DNA of 64,000 nucleotides, from the NCBI RefSeq assembly GCF_014256275.1, contig NZ_JACCFE010000002.1, forward strand, positions 7,441,501-7,505,500. The letters run 5' to 3'. Position numbers and translations under genes: made by a program. A model generated the notes under the pieces. It searched no databases and had not been told where the DNA came from. It saw nothing but the letters and a program-made list of their open reading frames with translations. Shown in pieces: positions 1 to 8,213 of this stretch. The stretch is from Rhodococcus sp. 4CII (lineage in GTDB: Bacteria; Actinomycetota; Actinomycetes; Mycobacteriales; Mycobacteriaceae). The number at the start of each line of letters is the position of its first letter. The stretch's first letter is position 1.

Positions 1-299
1 GGGCACCTCCAGTTCGACCGGGCCAGCCTCGGTAAGCACGGTCTTGGCTCGTCTGCCGTTGCGGGAGTTGCCGCGCCTCTGCCGGCGGGGTCGCTCTTGC
101 TGTAGCCGAGGTGGTCGTCCATCCCGCCTTCGAGCGCGGACTCCACCACCAGCTTGGTCGGTTTCGCCGACAATCCGCCGTCGCCGGTCAACTGTAACCC
201 TTCGACCCGCGCCTGCTCGACCAGTTCCTTCAGCCGCGCATCGCTGACACCCGGCTGAGCCGGGTTCGTCTCTGGCTCACGATCGATCACGTCAGTCAT
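1..299 (-). pseudogene. IS256-family transposase, 5' fragment with frameshift
   Basis: Reading leftward from an ATG at 299 gives an N-terminus typical of IS256-type (Mutator-like) transposases: a lysine/leucine-rich start, then PTKLVVESALEGGMDDHLGY and a DPAGR stretch. After that the frame is lost. The expected continuation GNSRNGRRAKTVLTEAGPVELEVP is readable in another frame, so a single-base indel lies near 72-82. The rest runs off the window edge. The DDE catalytic residues are outside the window, so activity cannot be judged, but the frameshift makes a functional product unlikely unless it is a sequencing error. No terminal inverted repeat could be recognised with confidence downstream of the start (300-424). 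Confidence 0.82.
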
Positions 300-424
300 A
301 GTGGCGTATCTCTTTGAGTTACAACGTTGTTCCCAGTCCCAGAGTCGGAAATTTTCCATTGCGCCGAGCGCGTCGCCGCATTTCGAGTCCTTACAAGCGC
401 GGCGGCAGCGTGCGACGCCTGTGT

Positions 425-820
425 TTAACGGAACGATCGTCGCGTGAAGTAGGCAGTGTGTATTCGGCGCGTGATGTTGGGATCGCAGTCGGACAGGTAG
501 ATCGCCTGTCGCAGAGCTTCCAGGAAGCGGGTTGTGGTCATCCCGAACTGGACCATGACTTCATCCGCCGGCGGTCCCCCGTACGGGAGCCAGGTCTGCG
601 CGAAGCGAATCAGCTGGTCGGCCTCGCGCGGAACGCGGGAGTGTCGTTCCGCGCGGATCCTGTCACGCAACCGTTGTCGTCGATCAAGGCGGTGCACTGT
701 GGGGAGCTCGTCGGCGGCGGGACTGTCGGCGCGCCCCCTGCTCGACGAGGGATCGGGCCGAAAGTTGCGGTTGGTGCGCGGTTCAGGCATGGGAAACCAG
801 CTGTCTCGGGAGTACGTCAT
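425..820 (-). CDS. DUF3263-like small protein (paralog A)
   Basis: A 131-residue protein with a basic, low-complexity N-terminal half and a C-terminal region around READQLIRFAQTWLPYGG, then FGMTTTRFLEALRQAI. This matches the layout of actinobacterial DUF3263 proteins: an F-x-x-x-W-x-x-x-GG segment, an F-GM segment and a T-R-[FY]-x-x-L helix, resembling a small helix-turn-helix. A closely similar protein is encoded at 28277-28606 and a more distant one directly upstream at 868-1185. All three are on the minus strand. Function is unknown; DNA binding is a guess from the helix-turn-helix-like spacing. The start is uncertain because an internal Met at residue 11 is also possible. Confidence 0.6.
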   Translation of the reverse strand: MTYSRDSWFPMPEPRTNRNFRPDPSSSRGRADSPAADELPTVHRLDRRQRLRDRIRAERHSRVPREADQLIRFAQTWLPYGGPPADEVMVQFGMTTTRFLEALRQAIYLSDCDPNITRRIHTAYFTRRSFR

Positions 821-867
821 TTGAAAGTGCGGGGTTGAGTAATGGAAGTACCGGCGGAGCTGGGCCC

Positions 868-1185
868 TTAGAGTCGTGTGGCCATGCTTGACGAGACGAT
901 CGACGGCGCCCGACAGTCATCGAGTGACGGGGTGTGAGCCCCAGTCTGAGATTTCTCGAGTCGTGCGAGGATCGACGATCCGTACACGTGCTCGAGATCG
1001 GCGCGGGTGCGCGCGGGAATGCGTCTGCGGTGGAGACGAATTGCAGTCAGTAGGCGGCGCCGGTAGTCGTCGACTCCGATATGGAAGAGGTCTTCGATTC
1101 TGTCCGGGGTGGGTCCGCCGATTGGTGCCCATAAGATGGCCAGGTCGAGAATCTCGTCGTCGGGATGTGTCACCGTCGATTCCAT
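868..1185 (-). CDS. DUF3263-like small protein (paralog B)
   Basis: A 105-residue protein starting at an ATG preceded by a GGAGAAG ribosome-binding site. The N-terminal 55 residues carry ILDLAILWAPIGGPTPDRIE and a YRRRLLTAI helix, the same W-x-P-x-GG/Y-R-x-x-L pattern as the neighbour at 425-820 and the gene at 28277-28606. The C-terminal 45 residues are unlike any family I recognise. It lies 48 bp upstream of paralog A in the same orientation, so the two may be co-transcribed. Function unknown. It is more diverged than the other two copies, with FHIG where the others have FGMT. Confidence 0.55.
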   Translation of the reverse strand: MESTVTHPDDEILDLAILWAPIGGPTPDRIEDLFHIGVDDYRRRLLTAIRLHRRRIPARTRADLEHVYGSSILARLEKSQTGAHTPSLDDCRAPSIVSSSMATRL

Positions 1186-1341
1186 TGTCTTCTCCGAACC
1201 GTGTGCGGGTGAGTTTTCAATAGTGGCCGCGTCCGAGGGGGCCGGTCCGGGCCGGCAGCCGCCGTCGTACGAGTGCGGACGTCGGCGGCCGCTGCCTCAG
1301 CCATGGAACACTGATGCCCTGCGGAGAAAGGGACAACCGGA

Positions 1342-2052
1342 TCAGAGCGGAAATAACTTGTCGGGGAAGTTGTCGTGCCAGATTTCGAGGAGCGTTCCGT
1401 CCGCGATCAGGTGTTGGATCGCACCATTGAGTGCGGTGCGCAATGCAGTGGAATCCTTGCGCACCGCAATGCCATATGGGTTACCTGTGGGTGCGATGAA
1501 GGCGACCCGCAGCGTGCCGGTGGCTTCGAGTGCGGGCAGCACGATCTCGTCGTCGACGAATGCGTCGATGGTGCCGTCGACGGCGGCGTCGGCCATCTCG
1601 TGGAATGCGTCGTCACTCGAGCCGAATTCGATGACCTCGGCACCGGCGAACGAGGCGGCGAGGGCAATGTTGGTGGTTCCGGCGATGGCCCCGACCTTGC
1701 GGCCGACGAGGTCGGCGGCCGATGTGATGGGACTGTCGGTCCGGACAACGACGCCTTCGTTGAACCGTCCGTAGGGGATGGTGAAGTCGACGACCTCTTC
1801 GCGGGCGGGGGTGATGGCCTGATTGCACAGGATCGCGTCGCATCGCAGTTCGGTCAGTGTCGGCACGAAATCGGCCCACCGACGCACGTCGACCCACTGC
1901 AGTTCGAGGCCCAGGTGCTTGGCCAGCGCACGACCGAGGTCGGGCTCGTAGCCGAATCGCACCCCGTCGACAACCGAGGTCATGGGGGGTGCGGCAATGT
2001 CCGTGGAGCACAGGACAAGAGTTCCGGTTTGAATGAGTTCGAGATCGCTCAC
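1342..2052 (-). CDS. Family 3 (amino-acid type) solute-binding protein without signal peptide
   Basis: A 236-residue protein with the bacterial extracellular solute-binding family 3 fold: an N-terminal strand ending in the GYEPDLGRALAKHLG helix, then the RWADFVPTLTELRCDAILC segment, ITPAREEVVDFTIPY, and a second lobe with DLVGRKVGAIAGTTN. These match periplasmic amino-acid/polyamine binding proteins and also cyclohexadienyl-dehydratase-like enzymes. No signal peptide or lipobox is present and the upstream 76 bp leave no room for one. No ABC permease or ATPase gene is adjacent. It follows the ligase gene (2129-3541) in the same orientation and is probably its operon partner. It may be a cytosolic ligand binder or enzyme rather than a transporter component. 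Confidence 0.75.
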   Translation of the reverse strand: MSDLELIQTGTLVLCSTDIAAPPMTSVVDGVRFGYEPDLGRALAKHLGLELQWVDVRRWADFVPTLTELRCDAILCNQAITPAREEVVDFTIPYGRFNEGVVVRTDSPITSAADLVGRKVGAIAGTTNIALAASFAGAEVIEFGSSDDAFHEMADAAVDGTIDAFVDDEIVLPALEATGTLRVAFIAPTGNPYGIAVRKDSTALRTALNGAIQHLIADGTLLEIWHDNFPDKLFPL

Positions 2053-2128
2053 GGTAAGGATCCTTCTGAAGGTGATACCGGCATGGAGGAGCGGACCCCG
2101 CCCAGGGGGCGGGGTCCGAAATGGTGTG

Positions 2129-3541
2129 TTACGGGGTGTACCGCAGGTAGGCGTCGAAGTCCCAGTTGGTGATTGCTCCGGTTCGCCGGTTCCATTCGTC
2201 GCGCTTGCAGGCGGTGAAGGTTTCGTAGAGCGCGCTGGGCAGAATGGCGCGGACCGCCTTGTCTTCCTCGAGTGCGTCCAGGGCTTCTGTCAAGGTCAGC
2301 GGCGGCGGCGCGAAGGCTGAGGAAGCGTCATCAGAGGTTCCGGCGTAGGCGTTGCCGAGTTCAGGCTTGCCGGGATCGAGGTTGCGGCGGATGCCGTCGG
2401 CCATCGAACCGATCAGTGCGGCGTGGGACAGGTAGGGATTGACGGCCGCGTCGGGAGAGCGGACTTCGACTCGTCCGGGCAACACACGATAGCTGGTGGT
2501 GCGGTTGTCATATCCCCAGTTGGTGACCGCCGGCGCGAACAGGCCGACATCCCAGAATCGGGCGTAGGAGTTCGCCGTCGACGCGAACAGTGCGGTCATT
2601 CCGCGGGTGTGCTCGAGCAGGCCGCCGAGCGCGTGCCGGCCGAGTTCGGTGAGGTCGTCATCGTCGGCGAAGACGTTGTTCTCGCCGCGCCACAGGCTCG
2701 CGTGGTGGTGGCAGCCGTTGGCCATGATTCCGGGCACCGGCTTGGGCATGAAGGTAGCCAGGACACCGAACTCTTTCGCTACCGCCATGCAGATCTGCCG
2801 GTAGGTGATCAGCCGGTCCGCTGTGGCGAGGGCGTTGTCGTATTGGAAGTTGCACTCGAGCTGGCCGGGATCTTCGTAGTCGGACTGGATCATTTCGAAG
2901 CCCATTTCCTGGGCGTACTGCGTGATGCGCTTGAGGATCGGCATCATTTCCGCGATGTGTTCGAGGTGGTAGGAAGGGCCCACCCAGTCGGGGAAGAAGG
3001 AGGCGGAGCGGTCGATGGCGTCCGGGCCGGAAAACCAGCTCATCTCCGGTTCGCATCCGGTGCGGAGCTCGAGCCCGGTCTCCTCACGGAAGGCGGCGAT
3101 CACGCGCTTGAGGTTGCCGCGGGCGTCGGCCTCTTCCGGTTCGCCCGGCCCGATCTCCTCGCGCAGCGAGCGGAAGTGGTCGCAGAAGACCCGTGCGACA
3201 CTCGGATCCCACGGCAGGATTTGCACCGTGGCTAGGTCGGGCACGAGGAGACCTTCCCGGGTGCTGATGCCGCCCGGTCCCAGCAGTTCACCGGCCAGGC
3301 TCGCCTGCAGGCCGCCGGCCGCGGCGTAGCCGAAGGGCACGCCCTTGCGAGCGGCGGTGCCGAGGAAATACTTGACGGGCATGACCTTGCTGAGGACGCG
3401 GCCCTGCACGCTCACGTACTGGCAGTGAATGTGGGTGACATCGCGTTCGTCGAACAGTCGCCGACACCGTTCCAGCTCGGACTCGCGGGCGGGATCGCTC
3501 AGCGCCAGCTCCAGTGGGGTCGCGTGTTCGCGGGTGGGCAT
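2129..3541 (-). CDS. Glutamine synthetase-like gamma-glutamyl amine ligase
   Basis: A 470-residue protein of the glutamine synthetase superfamily, class of PuuA-like ligases that join glutamate to amines using ATP. Visible motifs: GCEPEMSWFSG and DPGQLECNFQYDNAL (metal and glutamate site), NGCHHHASLW (ATP/metal loop), NRTTSYRVLP with EVRSPDAAVNPYLSHAALIGSMADGI (substrate arginine and C-terminal signature). The start chosen has GGAGG 6 bases upstream; a longer in-frame opening to 3664 would run through the palindrome at 3658-3681. With the gamma-glutamyl amide hydrolase (8214-8972) and aldehyde dehydrogenases it suggests glutamylated-amine catabolism. Ordinary glutamine synthesis is less likely given this catabolic context. 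The amine accepted cannot be read from sequence. Confidence 0.87.
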   Translation of the reverse strand: MPTREHATPLELALSDPARESELERCRRLFDERDVTHIHCQYVSVQGRVLSKVMPVKYFLGTAARKGVPFGYAAAGGLQASLAGELLGPGGISTREGLLVPDLATVQILPWDPSVARVFCDHFRSLREEIGPGEPEEADARGNLKRVIAAFREETGLELRTGCEPEMSWFSGPDAIDRSASFFPDWVGPSYHLEHIAEMMPILKRITQYAQEMGFEMIQSDYEDPGQLECNFQYDNALATADRLITYRQICMAVAKEFGVLATFMPKPVPGIMANGCHHHASLWRGENNVFADDDDLTELGRHALGGLLEHTRGMTALFASTANSYARFWDVGLFAPAVTNWGYDNRTTSYRVLPGRVEVRSPDAAVNPYLSHAALIGSMADGIRRNLDPGKPELGNAYAGTSDDASSAFAPPPLTLTEALDALEEDKAVRAILPSALYETFTACKRDEWNRRTGAITNWDFDAYLRYTP

Positions 3542-3657
3542 ATTTGGCCTCCGGGGTCTGAAGATATTGTGCGGCGCCGCGCTCGAACAAGCGAGGCTTC
3601 GGATCGAAGCTCGGGGCGGCACACGGGGAACCCAGGGCCGAACCCTGAGTGATGAAT

Positions 3658-3681
3658 ATAACATCTGGCATTAGATGTTAT
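3658..3681. promoter_or_regulatory. Perfect 9-bp inverted repeat, candidate operator of ligase operon
   Basis: Arms ATAACATCT and AGATGTTAT separated by 6 bases, an AT-rich island in GC-rich DNA, 117 bp before the ligase start. It contains the TAACA-N12-TGTTA spacing also seen at 23213-23234. See the regulon finding. Confidence 0.6.
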
Positions 3682-3796
3682 CGGCTTGTGCGGGTATCCG
3701 CAAGCCCTGATTGTCGATCAGTTCGGGTAACCGGGCGGTCTGTACGCATGTCCCGGCGCCACCGCGAGCGGGGCGCCGGGCCATCGGGCCCCAGGC

Positions 3797-5227
3797 TCAA
3801 CCGTGCTTGATCCAGACGTGCTTGACCTGCGTGAACTCGTCGATACCGTAGCTTGAGCCTTCACTTCCGTAACCGGAGTCCTTGACCCCGCCGTGCGGCA
3901 TCTCGGGAAGCATCGACAGATGGTCGTTCATCCAGACGGTGCCGAACTCGAGGCGCGGGGCGGTACTCATCGCTCGATTGAGGTCGCCGGTCCACAGCGA
4001 TGCGGCCAAGCCGAAGGGGGTGCCGTTCGCCCACTCCACCGCCTGGGCGTCGTTGTCGAACGACTGCACGGTCACGACCGGCCCGAAAATCTCCTCCTGC
4101 ACGATCGGATCGCCCTGCTCGACCCCGGTGATCACTGTCGGAGAAACAAAATTGCTGTCGAAGTTCGGGTCGAGGTGGCCGGTCAGGACTTTCGCGTTCC
4201 GAGCGTTCTGGACATAGCCGACCACTCGGTCGCGGTGCTCGCGATAGGCGAGGGGCCCCATTTCGATGTGTTCGCCCTCGTCGGGTGCCCCCACCCGGAC
4301 GGACTCGAACGCGGGCACCAGGCGATCGAGAAAATCGTCGTAACACGATTTCTCGACCAGCAGCCGCGGCGCCGCCAGGCAGACCTGGCCGGAGTTGACC
4401 GTGGCGGCATGGCGGATTCCCGCGGCGACGGCGTCGAGATCGGCATCAGCGAACACGATGGCAGGGCAGTTACCCCCCAATTCGAGATGCACCCGCTTGA
4501 GGGTCTGTGCCGCTGCGGCGGCCACCGCCTTCCCGGTGGTGACCGCGCCGGTGACCGATATCATCCGAACCGCGGGGTGCTGAGCGAGCGTGGAGCCGAC
4601 CGGATCGCCCTGCCCGGTGAGGACGTTGAGGACTCCGGGCGGCAGGATCGGGGCCGCCAGTTCCGCCAACGCCAGCGTCGTGAGCGGGGTCTGCTCGGCG
4701 GGTTTGAGCACGCACGCGTTGCCCGCGGCCAGTGCGGCGCCGACCTTCCAGATAGCGCCCATCAGGGGAAAGTTCCACGCCGTGATCAGGCCGACCACCC
4801 CGACGGGTTCGCGCCGCACAATCGACGTGGTACCGCGGCGGAACCCATTGGAGGCCAATCCTTCTCCACCGCGGATGGCGCCGGCGAAGAAACGTAGACC
4901 GTCGATCGCCTCGTCGACCTCGCCGCGGGCCAGCAGGATGGGCTTACCCACATTCGCCGATTCGAGATCGGCCAGGTCGCTCTTGTGCGCGGCCATCGCA
5001 TCGGCCAAGCGGAAGAGGAACTCCGATCGCTCCCGAGGCGTCGTCTCACGCCATGTCTGCCAGCCGGATTCGGCGGCACGGACCGCAGCGTCGACGTCGA
5101 ATCGTGAGCTCACCGCCGCTTCGCCGATCACCGTGCCCGTGGCCGGATTCGTGATCGGCGCACGCGCGCCGTCGGCGGGGTCGACCCACCGACCGCCGAT
5201 GAAGTTCTGACTGCGCACCATCGTCAT
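3797..5227 (-). CDS. NAD(P)-dependent aldehyde dehydrogenase (aminoaldehyde/betaine-aldehyde type)
   Basis: A 476-residue aldehyde dehydrogenase. The nucleotide-binding TAWNFPLMGAIWKVGAALA segment, KPAEQTPLTTLALAEL, GSTLAQHPAVRMISVTGAVTTGK, catalytic ELGGNCPAIVF glutamate region and GQVCLAAPRLLVE nucleophile cysteine are all present, with the EEIFGPVV C-terminal signature. Family resemblance is to gamma-aminobutyraldehyde and related aminoaldehyde dehydrogenases (PuuC/PatD type). The start used has GGAGGAG 8 bases upstream. An open frame extends 67 codons further, but that stretch crosses the divergent promoter and is unlikely to be translated. It is transcribed divergently from the aminotransferase gene at 5322. 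Confidence 0.88.
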   Translation of the reverse strand: MTMVRSQNFIGGRWVDPADGARAPITNPATGTVIGEAAVSSRFDVDAAVRAAESGWQTWRETTPRERSEFLFRLADAMAAHKSDLADLESANVGKPILLARGEVDEAIDGLRFFAGAIRGGEGLASNGFRRGTTSIVRREPVGVVGLITAWNFPLMGAIWKVGAALAAGNACVLKPAEQTPLTTLALAELAAPILPPGVLNVLTGQGDPVGSTLAQHPAVRMISVTGAVTTGKAVAAAAAQTLKRVHLELGGNCPAIVFADADLDAVAAGIRHAATVNSGQVCLAAPRLLVEKSCYDDFLDRLVPAFESVRVGAPDEGEHIEMGPLAYREHRDRVVGYVQNARNAKVLTGHLDPNFDSNFVSPTVITGVEQGDPIVQEEIFGPVVTVQSFDNDAQAVEWANGTPFGLAASLWTGDLNRAMSTAPRLEFGTVWMNDHLSMLPEMPHGGVKDSGYGSEGSSYGIDEFTQVKHVWIKHG

Positions 5228-5242
5228 GCTCTCGCTCCTCCG

Positions 5243-5279
5243 TTGACATCCATATATCAAACCTATAATGTCAGAGGTT
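5243..5279 (+). promoter_or_regulatory. Divergent promoter with overlapping AACCT/AGGTT palindrome
   Basis: A near-consensus sigma70-type promoter, TTGACA at 5243 and TATAAT at 5264 (15-base spacer), points toward the aminotransferase. Overlapping the -10 is an inverted repeat AACCT-N10-AGGTT at 5260-5279 whose right half reads ATGTCAGAGGTT, close to sequences before the P450 and amine oxidase genes. A regulator bound there would block polymerase. Confidence 0.6.
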
Positions 5280-5321
5280 AGAAGGCAAGATCCGGATTTG
5301 AGTGAGATGGAGGTAGTCGAG

Positions 5322-6689
5322 TTGAGTGCAAATCCCGTGCAAGCCATCGATTCCGACCCGAGCAGACACTTGTGGATGCATTTCAGCAACATGGGAGCGT
5401 ATGCACAGGGGGCCGAAGTCCCGGTCATCGTCCGCGGCGAGGGTTGCTACGTGTGGGACCAGCACGGGAACCGGTATCTCGACGGCCTGAGCTCGCTCTA
5501 CTGCGTCAACGTCGGTCACGGCCGCTCCGAGCTGGCCGACGCCGCCGCCAAGCAGGCGACCGAGTTGGCTTTCTTCCCGACCTGGGGCTTCGCCCATCCC
5601 CGCGCGATCGAACTCGCGACCAAGATCGCCGACCTGGCGCCCGCGGACCTGAACCGGGTGTTCTTCGTCGGCGGCGGTGGTGAAGCCGTGGACTCCGCAT
5701 TCAAGCTCGCCCGCCAGTACCACAAGATTCGGGGAAATGCCGGCAAGTACAAGGTGATCTCCCGCAACACCGCGTACCACGGCACCACCCTGGGTGCGTT
5801 GGCTGCCACCGCGTTGTCGCCGGCACGAGTTCCCTTCGAGCCGTTGCCCATCGGCGGAAGTCACGTGACGAACACCAACGTGTACCGGCTGGACCCGCAG
5901 GCTGAGGATGCGCTCGCCGAGGCGATCCGGGAACGAATCGAATTCGAGGGACCCGACACCGTCGCCGCAGTGATCCTCGAACCCGTTCAGAACTCGGGCG
6001 GCTGCTTCGTCCCGCCCGAAGGGTACTTCCAGCGCGTCCGGGAGATCTGCGACCAGTACGACGTCCTGCTGATCTCGGACGAGGTCATCTGTGCCTTCGG
6101 GCGGCTGGGGGAGTGGTTCGGCGCCCAGCGCTTCGACTACGTGCCCGACATCATCACCACAGCGAAGGGCCTCACCTCGGCCTACGCCCCCATGGGGGCA
6201 GTCATCGCCTCCGACCGCGTCATCGCTCCCTTCCTCGCCGACAACAACGTCTTCATGCACGGTGTCACCTTCGGTGGCCACCCGGTCGCCTCGGCGGTGG
6301 CACTCGCCAACATCGAACTGATGGAAAACGAGAAGATGCTCGAAAACGTGCGCGCCAACGAACCGGTCTTCCGCAACATGCTCGAGTCGCTCCGAGACAT
6401 CCCCCTCGTCGGCGACGTGCGCGGCGCCGGCTATTTCTGGGCGATCGAACTGGTCAAGGACACCGCGACCAAGCAACGCTTCTCCCCAGCCGAGGGCCGC
6501 ACGCTGCTGGCCTTCCTCGCCCCCGAACTCTACAAACGGGGTCTGATCTGCCGGGCGGACATGCGCGGCGATCTCGTCATCCAACTCGCGCCGCCGCTCA
6601 TCGCCGGCCCCGGACACTTCGCCGAGATCGAGACCATCCTGCGGTCGGTGCTCGTCGAGGCCGCGGCGCTCTCGCTGCCGACCGAATGA
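5322..6689 (+). CDS. Class III aminotransferase (omega-amino acid/polyamine:pyruvate type)
   Basis: A 455-residue PLP enzyme of the omega-aminotransferase family. The PLP-binding aspartate lies in LISDEVICAFGRLGEWFG, the Schiff-base lysine in TTAKGLTSAYAPMGA, and HGVTFGGHPVASAVALANIEL is the cofactor phosphate loop. The family (SpuC-like, beta-alanine:pyruvate, putrescine:pyruvate) moves a terminal amino group from omega-amino acids or diamines to pyruvate or 2-oxoglutarate. I place the start at a TTG preceded by an exact GGAGGT ribosome-binding site 7 bases upstream; an ATG at 5268 lies inside the promoter/operator. Next genes in line: aldehyde dehydrogenase, gamma-glutamyl hydrolase, ferredoxin and reductase, all close together and probably one operon. 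Confidence 0.87.
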   Translation: MSANPVQAIDSDPSRHLWMHFSNMGAYAQGAEVPVIVRGEGCYVWDQHGNRYLDGLSSLYCVNVGHGRSELADAAAKQATELAFFPTWGFAHPRAIELATKIADLAPADLNRVFFVGGGGEAVDSAFKLARQYHKIRGNAGKYKVISRNTAYHGTTLGALAATALSPARVPFEPLPIGGSHVTNTNVYRLDPQAEDALAEAIRERIEFEGPDTVAAVILEPVQNSGGCFVPPEGYFQRVREICDQYDVLLISDEVICAFGRLGEWFGAQRFDYVPDIITTAKGLTSAYAPMGAVIASDRVIAPFLADNNVFMHGVTFGGHPVASAVALANIELMENEKMLENVRANEPVFRNMLESLRDIPLVGDVRGAGYFWAIELVKDTATKQRFSPAEGRTLLAFLAPELYKRGLICRADMRGDLVIQLAPPLIAGPGHFAEIETILRSVLVEAAALSLPTE

Positions 6690-6706
6690 CCCCCAGGAGA
6701 AATCTG

Positions 6707-8203
6707 ATGACCAGCCCGATTCACACCACCGGTCTGCCCGCGTACCAGATGTACGTCGACGGGCACTGGGTCGAGGCCGACTCTGGCGCCACCTACGCCA
6801 CCGTCAACCCCTACACCCAGGAGCCCTGGTCGACGGCCCCCGACGCCACCGCCGCCGACGTCGACCGCGCCGTGGCCGCCGCCCGCACGGCACTGACGAC
6901 CGGGCCGTGGTCGACCGCAACCGGCGCCGAACGAGCACGACTGCTGCGCAGACTCGCGGACCTCCTCGAGCGGGACGCCGCCGAACTCGGAGCCGTCGAG
7001 ACCACGGACAACGGGAAACTCCTGCGCGAGATGACCGGACAGATGGCCTACCTCCCGCAGTGGTACCGGTACTACGCCGGCATCGCCGAGACGCTCGGCG
7101 GCGACACCCTGCCGTCGGATCGCCCGAACTTCTTCATCTACACCCGGCGTGAACCGGTCGGCGTGGTCGGTGCAATCCTGCCCTGGAACTCACCCCTGAT
7201 GCTGCTGGCGTGGAAACTCGCGCCCGCCCTCGCCGCCGGTTGCACCCTCGTCGTCAAACCCTCCGATTACACCCCGGCCTCCACCCTCGAATTCGCCCAG
7301 CGCATCGACGAGGCGGGCTTCCCCCCAGGCGTTTTCAACGTCCTGACCGGCACCGGCCCAGAGGTCGGCAAGGCACTCGCCAGCCACCCCGGCATCGACA
7401 AGATCGCGTTCACCGGATCCACCACGGTCGGTATCGAGGTCGGCCGCGCGGCCCTACAGAACATGACCCGGGTGCTGCTCGAACTCGGCGGCAAATCCGC
7501 CCAACTGGTCTTCCCCGACGCGGACCTGGAAGCCGCCGCCAACGGTGTCATCGCCGGCATCTTCGCGGCCACCGGGCAGACCTGCCTCGCCGGCTCACGC
7601 CTCCTGGTCCACGAGTCCGTCCACCACGAGCTGGTCGAGCTGATCGTGCGCCGGGCGAAAACCATCGTGCTGGGAGATCCGACCGATCCGGCCACCGAGA
7701 TGGGACCCGTCGCGAACGAGACCCAACTTGCCTCGGTGCTCGGGAGGATCGAGAAGGCGGTCGCCGACGGCGCCACCGTCGCCACCGGTGGTGGTCAACC
7801 GACCGGCCTCGGCGGACTGTTCGTCGAGCCCACCGTCCTCACCGACGTCCGGCCGGACATGGCCATCGCCCAGGAGGAGGTCTTCGGTCCTGTGCTTGCC
7901 GTGACGCGATTCTCGACCGAGGAAGAAGCGCTCGAGCTGGCCAACGGCACCAGGTACGGGCTCGCCGCCGGAGTGTGGACCCGTGACCTGCAGCGCGCAC
8001 ACCGCGTCGCCGCCGCGGTTGTCGCCGGCACTGTGTGGATCAACGCCTACCGCGTGGCCGGACCCGGCGTGCCGTTCGGCGGATTCAAGATGAGCGGGTG
8101 GGGACGGGAGAACGGACCCGAGGCAGTTCTCGAATACACCGAAACCAAAGCGGTCTGGGTCGAGTTGACCGGCGCCACCCGCGATCCCTTCACGATCGGC
8201 TGA
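6707..8203 (+). CDS. Aldehyde dehydrogenase
   Basis: A 498-residue NAD-dependent aldehyde dehydrogenase with LPWNSPLMLLAWKLAPALAA, KPSDYTPASTLEFA, the GSTTVGIEVG loop, ELGGKSAQLVF and the nucleophile cysteine in GQTCLAGSRLLV, and a normal C-terminus with NAYRVAGPGVPFGGFKMSG. AGGAGAAA sits just upstream of the chosen ATG. The open frame extends far upstream, but that part is an out-of-frame overlap with the aminotransferase gene. It begins 17 bases after the aminotransferase stop, so a shared transcript is likely. In this cluster it probably oxidises the semialdehyde left after amine removal. It differs from the aldehyde dehydrogenases at 3797-5227 and 26437-27891, so the pathway has three such enzymes. 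Confidence 0.88.
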   Translation: MTSPIHTTGLPAYQMYVDGHWVEADSGATYATVNPYTQEPWSTAPDATAADVDRAVAAARTALTTGPWSTATGAERARLLRRLADLLERDAAELGAVETTDNGKLLREMTGQMAYLPQWYRYYAGIAETLGGDTLPSDRPNFFIYTRREPVGVVGAILPWNSPLMLLAWKLAPALAAGCTLVVKPSDYTPASTLEFAQRIDEAGFPPGVFNVLTGTGPEVGKALASHPGIDKIAFTGSTTVGIEVGRAALQNMTRVLLELGGKSAQLVFPDADLEAAANGVIAGIFAATGQTCLAGSRLLVHESVHHELVELIVRRAKTIVLGDPTDPATEMGPVANETQLASVLGRIEKAVADGATVATGGGQPTGLGGLFVEPTVLTDVRPDMAIAQEEVFGPVLAVTRFSTEEEALELANGTRYGLAAGVWTRDLQRAHRVAAAVVAGTVWINAYRVAGPGVPFGGFKMSGWGRENGPEAVLEYTETKAVWVELTGATRDPFTIG

Positions 8204-8213
8204 GGTGACCCCA

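Noticed and set aside
5271..6617. 448-codon minus-strand open frame
   Set aside because: Antisense of the aminotransferase; no motif, no ribosome-binding site.
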